9,944 nt of DNA from Asaia bogorensis (GTDB lineage: Bacteria > Pseudomonadota > Alphaproteobacteria > Acetobacterales > Acetobacteraceae). Positions 1 through 6,881 of this stretch are shown here, one piece after another. A program made the translations under genes and the position numbers. Below the pieces are notes generated by a model, which made no database searches, was not told where the DNA came from, and saw nothing but the letters and a program-made list of their open reading frames with translations. Numbering within the stretch: the stretch's first letter is position 1; each line of letters opens with the position of its first letter. The stretch lies in the NCBI GenBank assembly GCA_945871455.1, contig CAMBXJ010000112.1, positions 1 through 9,944 of the forward strand. The letters are read 5' to 3'.

Positions 1-129
1 ATCGAAACCGTCGCGGTGTGCGCGCGTGTCGATCCGTCAACCGTCGCCCGCCCGGGTGAACGACTGCCGTTGGCGGCGGATATGAACAACATGCACCTGA
101 TCGACGATAAGACCAATCTGGTGGTTTGA
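1..129 (+). CDS. C-terminal end of an ABC transporter ATP-binding protein (MalK/UgpC-like, TOBE region), partial
   Basis: Frame 1 is open from the window edge to a TGA at 127-129, giving 42 residues. The tail reads RLPLAADMNNMHLIDDKTN followed by LVV. This matches the end of the TOBE/OB-fold domain of carbohydrate (CUT1, MalK/UgpC type) ABC transporter ATPases, where a short strand L-x-x-D-x-x-x-x-H-L-I/F-D is followed by one or two polar residues and a hydrophobic stop. The TOBE domain in such ATPases contributes to regulation and substrate-dependent assembly, while the ATPase motifs lie upstream, outside the window. The full protein would act at the inner membrane with permease and binding-protein partners, presumably encoded further upstream. 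The substrate cannot be told from this fragment. Family assignment is fairly secure; the subtype is inference. Confidence 0.75.
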   Translation: METVAVCARVDPSTVARPGERLPLAADMNNMHLIDDKTNLVV

Positions 130-132
130 TCC

Positions 133-150
133 GCGGGGCTTTCCGCCCCA
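133..150 (+). terminator. Weak GC hairpin after the ABC ATPase stop codon
   Basis: Four to five bases after the stop codon a 5-bp stem GGGGC (135-139) / GCCCC (145-149) encloses a 5-nt loop. No T-tract follows, so this is not a classical intrinsic terminator. It may be a weak or factor-assisted end, or chance in GC-rich DNA. Confidence 0.22.
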
Positions 151-233
151 ACGGCATTCACACAATTGGTGGGTCACCCGCGGACGGAGAATGGCTTTTG
201 TGGAGTGGGGTTTGCGGGCGCCGACATCGCCCG

Positions 234-350
234 CACCGTCATGGCTAGGCTTGACCCGGCGACCTACGCGACAGCGGAAAGATTAATGTTTACAAATATT
301 TAGCCACATCCCGGGGGCGGGTGACCGGGTCAAGCCCGGCCATGACGGTG
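234..350. repeat. Long imperfect inverted repeat (dispersed alphaproteobacterial palindrome type) with AT-rich loop
   Basis: The left arm 234-261 (starting CACCGTCATGGCTAGG) pairs with the right arm 323-350 (ending CCGGCCATGACGGTG). The arms are 28 bp with two central mismatches plus one near the inner end. The arms encode the TCATGGCCGGGCTTGACCCGG-like core that I recognise as a common intergenic palindrome in many alphaproteobacteria. The 61-nt interior (262-322) contains an AT-rich patch at 281-302, which contrasts with the rest. The element fills a third of the gene-free stretch 130-487. Either side of it (151-233 and 351-472) I see no gene, RNA or clear promoter. In RNA the arms would fold into a long stem just upstream of the carboxyltransferase gene. 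A genome-wide count of the arm sequence would settle its repeat status. Confidence 0.7.
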
Positions 351-487
351 AGGGAAGGCGCCTGCGTCAAGACAATCCATCTCCCAACCCGGGATATGGG
401 AATGCGGTCGGGACCCCGCCCCGGTTGACCCCCAGCCGCCCGGGTGGGAACATTCTGGTCGAAACGTCCCGCGAAGAAGCCGCCACC

Positions 488-2080
488 ATGGATCACCCCC
501 TCCCGACGGCCCCCACAACCGGTTGGCAGCCCGAACTTGACGAGCTGGCCGAGCGGAAGCGAATCGCCCGGGAGATGGGCGGCGCGGACAGGATTGCGCG
601 CCAGCATGCCGGTGGACGACTGACGGTCCGGGAGCGGATCGACCAGGTGCTCGATCCCGGCTCGTTCCTGGAAATCGGCTCGATCGCCGGGAAGGCAAAA
701 TACGACGAAACCCAGCGCAAGATGGTCGATTTCATGCCGGCGAACGGCGTGTTCGGCCGTGGCAATATCGACGGCCGACCAGTGGTGATCTTCGGGGACG
801 ACTTCACCGTTCGCGGCGGATCGGCCGACGCGTCGATCAAGGGCAAGTACCAAATGCCCGAGCACATGGCCGGCGAGTATCGCATCCCGCTGATCCGCAT
901 GATCGAGGGTTCGGGCGGTGGCGGATCGGTGAAGACCATCGAGACCACCGGCCATGCCAACCTGCCGGGCGGCATCGGCCAAAGCTCCGGCCTGTGGCTC
1001 TGCGCGCAGAACATGGGCAAGGTGCCGGTCGTCGCCCTGGGTCTTGGCTCGGTTGCCGGATTGGGTGCCGCCAGGCTCGCCGCCAGCCACTATTCGATCA
1101 TGGTCCGCGACACATCGGCCGTGTTCGTCGCCGGCCCCCCGGTCGTCGAACGTCTGGGCGAAAAGCGCACCAAGATGGAACTCGGCGGTCCGGAAGTGCA
1201 GATCCGCGCCGGCACCATCGACGATGCCGTCGAATCCGAGCAGGAGGCGTTCGAGCGCACCCGCCGGTTCCTGTCCTATCTGCCAAGCTCGGTCTGGGAA
1301 CTGCCGCCACGCGGTCCCCGGAACGACGATCCGGAACGGCGCGAGGATTGGCTGATCTCGGCCATACCGAAGGACAAGCGCAAAGCCTACAGCATGCGCA
1401 AGATCATCGAAGCCGTCATGGACAAGGGCAGCTTCTTCGAGATGTCCAAGGGCTTTGGCCGCAACATCATCACCGGTTTCGCGCGGTTGGATGGCTGGCC
1501 GGTGGCCGTGCTGGCCGGAGATCCGCTGTACGGCGGCGGCGCCTGGGGGGCTGCCGCGTCGCGCAAGATCACCCGCTTCGTCGATCTGGCCCAGACGTTC
1601 CATCTGCCGATGGTGCATCTGGTGGATTGCTTCGGCTTCGCGGTCGGGCTGGAGGCGGAATCGACCGGCACGATGCGCCACGCCGTCACCGCGGTCAGCG
1701 CCATCCACCAATCCACCATCCCCTGGTGCCCGATCATCATTCGCAACGTCTTCGGCGTTGGCGGGGGCGCGCATGTGCCGCACACGCAGACCCCGATCCG
1801 CTATTCCTGGCCGTCCGGCAACTGGGGCTCACTGCCGCTGGAAGGCGGCGTGGAAGCTGCCTATCGCGCCGAGATCGCCGCCGCTGACGATCCGGCGGCC
1901 AAGCTCACGGAAATCGAGGAGCGGTTGCAGATGATGCGCTCTCCGTTCCGTTCGGCCGAGGCATTCCTGATCGAAGAAATCATCGACCCGCGCGACACCA
2001 GGCCGTTGCTGTGCGAGTGGGCCAGCATGGCGGCCCCGCTGCGAACGCCTGGACAGTCGTTCTTTACCATGCGGCCATAG
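488..2080 (+). CDS. Acyl-CoA carboxyltransferase, beta-subunit type (PccB/MccB-like carboxyl_trans family), 530 aa
   Basis: Carboxyltransferases of this family (crotonase-like fold, two repeated domains) move CO2 between carboxybiotin and an acyl-CoA, in carboxylases or in biotin-dependent decarboxylases. The N-terminal domain spans roughly residues 20-270: HAGGRLTVRERI at 40-51, DPGSFLEIG at 56-64 and an oxyanion-loop candidate GSGGGG at 141-146. The C-terminal domain starts near 290, with a second MDKGSFFEM motif at 311-319, DCFGF..G...E at 380-391 (canonical DxPGFxxGxxxE) and W441-P followed by LEGGVEAAY (family W-P-x-A...M-G-x-E-G-A). Length is normal for PCC/MCC beta subunits. The loop GSGGGG replaces the usual SGGAR and C381-F replaces the usual small residue-Pro, so this is a divergent clade. 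The ATG at 488 is chosen because GAAGAAG (473-479) sits 8 nt upstream; a TTG at 425 adds 21 residues that look non-coding. There is no biotin attachment motif (AMKM) and no biotin carboxylase nearby. The acyl-CoA substrate is unknown. Confidence 0.9.
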   Translation: MDHPLPTAPTTGWQPELDELAERKRIAREMGGADRIARQHAGGRLTVRERIDQVLDPGSFLEIGSIAGKAKYDETQRKMVDFMPANGVFGRGNIDGRPVVIFGDDFTVRGGSADASIKGKYQMPEHMAGEYRIPLIRMIEGSGGGGSVKTIETTGHANLPGGIGQSSGLWLCAQNMGKVPVVALGLGSVAGLGAARLAASHYSIMVRDTSAVFVAGPPVVERLGEKRTKMELGGPEVQIRAGTIDDAVESEQEAFERTRRFLSYLPSSVWELPPRGPRNDDPERREDWLISAIPKDKRKAYSMRKIIEAVMDKGSFFEMSKGFGRNIITGFARLDGWPVAVLAGDPLYGGGAWGAAASRKITRFVDLAQTFHLPMVHLVDCFGFAVGLEAESTGTMRHAVTAVSAIHQSTIPWCPIIIRNVFGVGGGAHVPHTQTPIRYSWPSGNWGSLPLEGGVEAAYRAEIAAADDPAAKLTEIEERLQMMRSPFRSAEAFLIEEIIDPRDTRPLLCEWASMAAPLRTPGQSFFTMRP

Positions 2081-2119
2081 TGGTCCGTTCCATTGATAAT
2101 AAAAGGGTCGGAGTTCGGC

Positions 2120-2226
2120 TCTCTCCCACGGTCATGCCGGCGCAGGCCGGCATCCACGACTTTCTCCCCTGGACCGCGAGGAAGTCGTGGATGGCGGGTC
2201 TGCACCCGCCATGACGGTGGGAGAGA
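2120..2226. repeat. Palindromic repeat with three nested hairpins between carboxyltransferase and CoA-transferase genes
   Basis: The outer arms are 2120-2136 and 2210-2226 (TCTCTCCCAC against GTGGGAGAGA, continuing into CGGTCATG/CATGACGG with one mismatch). Inside are a GCCGG..CCGGC hairpin at 2136-2150, a perfect 12-bp stem CATCCACGACTT (2151-2162) / AAGTCGTGGATG (2182-2193) with a 19-nt loop, and a GCGGGT-CTGC-ACCCGC hairpin at 2194-2209. Folded, it gives a multi-armed structure. The left side translates as VMPAQAGIHDF, a signature I recognise from a widespread family of intergenic repeats in alpha- and other proteobacteria. It occupies about half of the 217-nt spacer between two same-strand genes, so in a joint transcript it could act as a processing, stability or attenuation element. 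Confidence 0.78.
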
Positions 2227-2297
2227 TCCGTGCCACGCTCCCCTCAAAATCAACGGCGTAGACCATTAAGTCGTCGTCGTTGCACCGGACAGAATAG

Positions 2298-4673
2298 ATG
2301 CCCTTATCCTCCTACCGTATTCTGCAAATCGGCTCCGGCGTCGGGCTGGACTACTGCGGCAAGCTGTTTGCCGATTTCGGCGCCGATGTCATCAAGCTGG
2401 AGCCAACGGGCGGCGATCCAATGCGCGCCTTCCCACCCATCGTGGAAAACGGCGAGAGCGGGTTGTTCGCCTGGCTGAACACGAACAAGCGCAGCGTGAC
2501 GGGATCCCCGCAAGCCATTGCCGCTCTCTTGCCCGGGGCCGACATTCTGCTGGATGGGCGTCCGCCGGCCGAGATCGAAGCCTCGCCGCTGTCGCATGAC
2601 CGCCTGCGGACCGAGCATCCCGGGCTGGCAATCACCGCGGTTTCGTGGTTCGGCGACAGCGGCCCCTATCGCGATCATGCCGCAACCGAATCGCTGGTGC
2701 GCGCGCTTGCCGGTCTGGTCATGCTGACCGGCCCGGCGGAGGGGCCACCCATCCTGGCCACCGACAACCAATCCGCCATCGTCGCCGGTCTGGCGGCCTT
2801 TATCGCCTCGGCCGGCGGTTTGTATGGGCGAGCGCGGGGGGCGCGGCGGTTTTCGGTCAGTTTGCACGAAACCGCGGTCAATATCGCCGAATATGAGGCC
2901 GCGGTCGGCTGGGACCTCGGGGGATCCCGCAAGCGTCCCGGTGTCAACCGATTCGGCCGCAATTACCCGGTCGGCATTTTCCCGACAAAGCAGGGCATGA
3001 TCGGCGTCACCATCGTCACCCCGGGGCAATGGCGCGGCATCTGCGCCATGATGGGCATGCCCAACCTTGCGCGTGAGCCTCGGTTTTCGCTGCAAACCGA
3101 CCGCCTGCAACACGCCCATGAAATCGACGCCCTGTTCGCCCCCATCTGGCTAACGAAAACCGCCGAGGAATGGTTCGCGCTCGGCCTTGAATACAAGCTG
3201 CCCATGGCGGTTGTGCCAACCATGGCCGAACTGTTGGAACAGCATGTCCATCGGGAGCGCGGCGCCTTCGTGCCGGTCCGCATGGGCGAGATCGGGTTCG
3301 AAGGCCCGATCCTGCCGCAGCACCTGACCCGCACACCGCCGCGTCAAGGAGGGGAGGCCCCCAAGGCCGGGGAAGATCATCCGCTCTGGTCGATCTCCCC
3401 CTCCCCTCGCCCTTCCGGCCCCGCGCCCGAGGGATCGCTGGCCTTGGAAGGTCTGCGCATCATCGACCTGACCATGGGTTGGGCCGGCCCGACCGCCGCC
3501 CGCCATTTGGCCGACCTTGGGGCGGAGATCATCAAGGTCGAAGCCTGCCAGTATCCCGACTGGTGGCGCGGCACCGACCTGAGGGCGCAGTTCATCGCCG
3601 AACAGCGTTATGAGAAGATCCCCTGGTTCCAACTGATGAACCGCAACAAGAAGGGCGTGACACTCGATCTCGCTCGCCCGGAAGGCGCGGACCTGCTGAA
3701 GAAGCTGGTTTCGACGGCCCATGCGGTCATCGAAAACTATTCCAGCGAAGTCCTGACCAAGCTCGGTCTGGACTACAGTGTATTGAAAGACGTCCGACCA
3801 GGCTTGGTGATGGTGTCGATGCCGGCGTTCGGCTCCCACAATGCATGGTCGTCCTGTCGGGCCTATGGGTCGACCCTGGAACAGGCGTCCGGGTTGCCGA
3901 TGGTGACGGGCTTTCCGCATCATCCCCCCACCATGAATCAGACGGCCTATGGCGATCCGATCGGCGGGTTCAACGCCGCCGCCGCGCTGATCACCGGCCT
4001 GTTGCATCAGCAACGCACCGGGGAGGGTCAGAACATCGACCTGTCGCAGGTGGAATGCATGTTGCCCCTGGTGGCAGGCCCGATGATCGAACAATCGGCG
4101 CTGGGGCATGTGTCGCCGCGGATCGGCAATCGCCACCAGGTCTACGTCCCGCACGGCGCATTTCGTTGCGCCGGAGAAGACTCCTGGCTGGTGATAGCGG
4201 TCCGTCACGACACTGATTGGCAAGCGTTGTGCGGTGCAATGGGTCGTGCCGACCTGGCCGATCTGGATACGAACGCCCGTCGCGCCCGGGAAGATGAGTT
4301 GGAAGCGACGATCAACGCCTGGACCGGCGGGCGCGATGCGGATGCCATGATGGCGGAACTACAGGCAATCGGCGTGCCGGCCGGAGTCGCGCGCCTGCCG
4401 TTCGATCTGGACCGGGACCCGCATCTGGTGGCACGCGGTTTCTGGCATCGGGTGGACCGTCCGTTCATTGGCCCGCATTGGCAATCGTCCCCACCGTTCC
4501 GGGAAGGTGGGCTGGCCCCGGCGCCTCGCCTGCTGGCGCCGACCTTGGGCGAACATAACGCGGCGATCCTGACCGGGATGCTGGGCCTGGACGGCGCCAC
4601 GCTGGAACATCTGGCCGAGACCGACATCATCGGCACGATCCCGAAACCACGGCGGGCTCAGGGCGATTCCTGA
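2298..4673 (+). CDS. Tandem (double-domain) class III CoA-transferase, CaiB/BaiF family, 791 aa
   Basis: Class III CoA-transferases move CoA between a donor acyl-CoA and a carboxylic acid through an aspartyl-CoA thioester. Single-domain members are about 400 aa; this protein holds two copies. Domain 1 covers about 5-345: YRILQIGSGVG (6-16), LFADFGADVIKLEP (23-36) and a PPILATDNQSAIVAG segment with candidate nucleophile D156. A Pro/Gly-rich linker spans about 346-380. Domain 2 covers about 383-785: GLRIIDLTMGWAGP (385-398), LADLGAEIIKVE (404-415), NRNKKGVTLDL (448-458), ENYSS (479-483) and YGDPIGGFNAA with candidate nucleophile D553, then GEGQNIDLSQVE (575-586). Both halves keep the Asp in the expected place. 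An in-frame TAG lies immediately before the ATG, so the start is fixed; SD-like GGACAG (2287-2292) precedes it. It follows the carboxyltransferase by 217 nt on the same strand, suggesting CoA activation of a shared substrate. DddD (DMSP CoA-transferase/lyase) has the same two-domain layout, but identity with it cannot be claimed here. Confidence 0.9.
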   Translation: MPLSSYRILQIGSGVGLDYCGKLFADFGADVIKLEPTGGDPMRAFPPIVENGESGLFAWLNTNKRSVTGSPQAIAALLPGADILLDGRPPAEIEASPLSHDRLRTEHPGLAITAVSWFGDSGPYRDHAATESLVRALAGLVMLTGPAEGPPILATDNQSAIVAGLAAFIASAGGLYGRARGARRFSVSLHETAVNIAEYEAAVGWDLGGSRKRPGVNRFGRNYPVGIFPTKQGMIGVTIVTPGQWRGICAMMGMPNLAREPRFSLQTDRLQHAHEIDALFAPIWLTKTAEEWFALGLEYKLPMAVVPTMAELLEQHVHRERGAFVPVRMGEIGFEGPILPQHLTRTPPRQGGEAPKAGEDHPLWSISPSPRPSGPAPEGSLALEGLRIIDLTMGWAGPTAARHLADLGAEIIKVEACQYPDWWRGTDLRAQFIAEQRYEKIPWFQLMNRNKKGVTLDLARPEGADLLKKLVSTAHAVIENYSSEVLTKLGLDYSVLKDVRPGLVMVSMPAFGSHNAWSSCRAYGSTLEQASGLPMVTGFPHHPPTMNQTAYGDPIGGFNAAAALITGLLHQQRTGEGQNIDLSQVECMLPLVAGPMIEQSALGHVSPRIGNRHQVYVPHGAFRCAGEDSWLVIAVRHDTDWQALCGAMGRADLADLDTNARRAREDELEATINAWTGGRDADAMMAELQAIGVPAGVARLPFDLDRDPHLVARGFWHRVDRPFIGPHWQSSPPFREGGLAPAPRLLAPTLGEHNAAILTGMLGLDGATLEHLAETDIIGTIPKPRRAQGDS

Positions 4674-4834
4674 ACGGTTTTCCTCGCTGTCCGGTTGGCC
4701 GAGCAGGTCGATGGCGTAGGTGCGGCTGTCGGCGCCGGGCGCCGCGACCTCGCCTCGGCAACCGGCCCCTGCACCAGCAAAGCTCCGCCCACACCGATAG
4801 TGCTTCCCAGCACGCCGCGTCGTTGCGCTTTCAC
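4674..4834 (-). pseudogene. Possible truncated, frameshifted remnant of a Tat-exported protein
   Basis: On the minus strand a GTG at 4834-4832 opens a frame beginning V/M-KAQRRGVLGSTIGVGG followed by ALLVQGPVAEA: a twin-arginine pair, a hydrophobic Gly/Ala/Leu core and an Ala-rich cleavage-like end, as in Tat signal peptides. After this the frame turns into Arg/Pro/Thr-rich sequence. A different minus frame then reads GADSRTYAIDLLGQPDSEEN with nearly all codons ending in C or G, the bias expected of real coding DNA here. A shift in the GC-rich tract near 4740-4760 would join the two. The joined frame then runs straight into the 3' end of the CoA-transferase gene on the other strand, so the rest would be lost. 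No family is recognisable. Chance cannot be excluded in so short a stretch. The spacer 4674-4894 otherwise shows no clear terminator. Confidence 0.3.
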
Positions 4835-4894
4835 GGATCTTGTCCCGCCCCAGTGATATCCGCGACTCGAAACCCGGCCCGCCAGGCTCCGATC

Positions 4895-6460
4895 TCAAGC
4901 GCGTGTGGCGCGCCGGCGGATCCCACCGAGGAGCGCCGCCGAAAGCGCGAACAGCGCCAGTGACGCCGGCTCGGGAATGTTGTTGTTCAGCAGGATCCGG
5001 CTCCCGACCTGAACGCCGATCGCTTCGGCATCGTCAACCGCCCAAGGCGTATGGATACCGCCCAGGACGCGGCTATAGGTTGACCCCAGGGGGCCGTTCG
5101 AGGCCGCGGAAATCGAGTCGAAGCACATCGTGATTTCCGGAACCGCGCCAAGACTGCCATTCGTATAGGCATCGGACGTGCTGCAGAACTGTATGTCGTC
5201 GGTGCCGAAGAAGCCCGTGATGATGGTGGCGGCGGCGGCACTGAACGCCGGATGTCCGGCGATATAGTCAGGATGCGGCGGCGTCGCGATCAGCGACTGC
5301 CAGGACGTATCGCAGGTCGTGTAACTGGCATTCCAGGTCACCGTGCCGGTCGCCGTGTCGACTGCGCAGTTGCGGATCGCGGTGATCGGCCGCCAGACAT
5401 TGAGGTCGTACTTGATGTCCCAGGCGAGGATGCCGGCGTCGGTCAGACCCATCCCCACTAGTGAGCTCAGGCGCGCTTTGTCCAGCAGCGACGCATTGCG
5501 ATCGTTCAGGATCGTGGTCGCGATTTGCAGCCAATGTCCGGGCGGGTGGATTGTGCTACCCGGATCGTTCCAGAACAGGGCGGCTTCGACCTGCGCCGCG
5601 GTACGGCCCGAAAATCCGGCATTCGCGCACGCGGTCTGGGCCGCACCCGACAACGGTGCCCCCGTGTTGAAGCCCATGCATTGGGTTTCCAGCAAGCCCA
5701 GCGCGTAGTCCGCTGTCCCGAGGGCGGGTAGCGTGTTTTCGACCGAAGCCTTGATGTCGTTTTTTTGCGTGGTCGTCATGCCGAATGGCGTAACCAGATC
5801 ACCCCATTTTGGCAGCATCGCCGGCCGGCTGGTGGGCGGCACATAGACCCCCGGCACCGTGCCCGACCCTGGCGCCATCTGTGGGGTCAGGCCGTCGACA
5901 ATCGCGGCGGTCGCCCCGTCACTGGCCCGTGCGGCGGTGACGCTGGTGGCGGCGGCCTGCCCCAGGGCAAGACCGTTGTCGATCGCCAGGATACTGCCGG
6001 GATTGCCTCCCGCGGACGCGTAAAGGTTGGACAATGCGGTGTTATAGGTCTGGGTGATCTGCGGCAGGATGGTCGTGTTGATCAAGGTCGCGTTGCCGCC
6101 GGTCGGAAGCAGCCACAGCGGGTCGGAATAGATGCTGGTCATCGCCGCATAGCCGGCCGCGAGCGCCGCCGCCTCGGCCGAGACACCGCTGACGGGACCG
6201 CCGGCATAGGCGTACGGGGCATAGGGGGACCCGCTGGCGGCATTGACCGCCTCGAACATGGAAGTGCCGAGGATCGCGATCTGGCGCGCACCCACGGGCG
6301 GTCCCGTGACGAGCAGGCTAGAGGTCTGCCGGACCACCGAAAGCAATTCGTTGTTCCAGGTGGTGACCGCATCGGCCTTCGCGGTTCCCGTGCCGAAGGT
6401 CAGGCAGACCGCAACCAGGCCCGTTAACGCCAGAATCCGTCTATCCAATGCCGCCTCCAT
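4895..6460 (-). CDS. Secreted vanadium-dependent haloperoxidase-type PAP2 family protein with PEP-CTERM sorting signal, 521 aa
   Basis: Vanadium haloperoxidases oxidise halides with H2O2; they share a metal/phosphate site with PAP2 acid phosphatases. The signature is complete (numbering from the ATG at 6460): K350-x6-R357-P358 (KYDLNVWRP), then HPDYIAGH with H403, then S463-R464-x5-H470 (SRVLGGIH). Residues 1-29 form a signal peptide (MEAALDRR, hydrophobic ILALTGLVAVCLTF, cleavage near TAKA-DA). The C-terminus has I-P496-E-P498, a hydrophobic helix (about 500-514) and RRR at 515-517: a PEP-CTERM signal, recognised and cut by an exosortase, so the mature protein is likely released or placed at the cell envelope. 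Several paired Cys (such as those in the CAVDTATG-TTC region, about 365-385) may form disulfides. Starts at 6490 (ATG, with TGGGA 6 nt upstream) or a TTG at 6517 would add an unlikely N-terminal extension before the signal peptide. It stands alone, convergent with the CoA-transferase. Haloperoxidase versus phosphatase activity cannot be settled from sequence. Confidence 0.85.
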   Translation of the reverse strand: MEAALDRRILALTGLVAVCLTFGTGTAKADAVTTWNNELLSVVRQTSSLLVTGPPVGARQIAILGTSMFEAVNAASGSPYAPYAYAGGPVSGVSAEAAALAAGYAAMTSIYSDPLWLLPTGGNATLINTTILPQITQTYNTALSNLYASAGGNPGSILAIDNGLALGQAAATSVTAARASDGATAAIVDGLTPQMAPGSGTVPGVYVPPTSRPAMLPKWGDLVTPFGMTTTQKNDIKASVENTLPALGTADYALGLLETQCMGFNTGAPLSGAAQTACANAGFSGRTAAQVEAALFWNDPGSTIHPPGHWLQIATTILNDRNASLLDKARLSSLVGMGLTDAGILAWDIKYDLNVWRPITAIRNCAVDTATGTVTWNASYTTCDTSWQSLIATPPHPDYIAGHPAFSAAAATIITGFFGTDDIQFCSTSDAYTNGSLGAVPEITMCFDSISAASNGPLGSTYSRVLGGIHTPWAVDDAEAIGVQVGSRILLNNNIPEPASLALFALSAALLGGIRRRATRA

Positions 6461-6511
6461 TCGAACCGAGCCTCGCCCCTGTTCCGCCATGAATTGTCCC
6501 ACATGACGCGC

Positions 6512-6560
6512 TCTCAATTGATATGAAATAGTGCCCTATTCCAACTATTAAATCAAATCC
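6512..6560 (-). promoter_or_regulatory. AT-rich promoter-like island in the divergent intergenic region 6461-6881
   Basis: This is the most AT-rich stretch of the window's right half and lies 50-100 nt upstream of the haloperoxidase ATG. On the minus strand TTGATT (6556-6551) is followed after 17 nt by CACTAT (6533-6528), a weak -35/-10 pair; the -10 match is poor (3 of 6). The rest of the 421-nt region (6561-6864) contains no gene I can support, no clear hairpin and no recognised operator; the open frame running through it toward the LLM gene has a biased Ser/Arg/Pro composition typical of non-coding GC-rich DNA. A promoter for the rightward LLM gene must also lie here but I cannot place it. 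Confidence 0.28.
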
Positions 6561-6881
6561 GTCCGTCGAACCATGATTTGGATGCGAATCGTCTCAACCG
6601 ACCAACTCAGCAGCTATCATGCCAACAGTTTCAGCCATGCTTCCGTGGGAACGGCAGCGAAGCCGTGCCGGTCCATAGACAGGCTGCCACCGGGGGCTTC
6701 CGTCGGATCGCTATCCGGCCACGGCTGCTCGACGGGTCCATCCGTACGGAGCCGCGGCGGTAGAGGTCAATCGGCGCCACGAGATCGCAATGCGTCTCCT
6801 TCCCCAGTTCCCGATCCCGCGATAACCTGGGCGCAACGACCCATCGCCAACAATAACCAACGCCAAGAGGAAGCCTGCATC

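Noticed and set aside
425..487. TTG-initiated N-terminal extension of the carboxyltransferase
   Set aside because: The 21 extra residues are not family-like and the ATG at 488 has a properly spaced GAAGAAG.
290..1783. Long minus-strand open frame (497 codons) antisense to the carboxyltransferase
   Set aside because: It is the mirror of a high-GC3 gene; the product is Arg/Gly/Asp/His-rich without domains, while the plus strand shows clear conserved motifs.
2298..4673. Identification of the double CoA-transferase as DddD (DMSP degradation)
   Set aside because: Domain layout is shared, but no DMSP transporter, dehydrogenase or regulator of the ddd type is nearby and both halves carry the Asp; layout alone is not enough.
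4840..4895. tRNA-like string (GGGTTTCGAGTC) on the minus strand
   Set aside because: It resembles a T-loop, but no pairing T-stem, acceptor stem or anticodon arm can be drawn around it.
5757..5768. Run of seven A on the haloperoxidase coding strand (CAA AAA AAC), matching an A-AAA-AAC slippery heptamer
   Set aside because: A -1 shift there would remove the whole active site and sorting tail, and no strong stimulatory structure is evident; most likely incidental.
6573..6881. N-terminal extension of the LLM oxidoreductase by 103 residues
   Set aside because: LLM proteins start at the first barrel strand (MEFGIGIA); the extension is Ser/Arg/Pro-rich with no domain and the ATG at 6882 has its own AAGAGGAAG.
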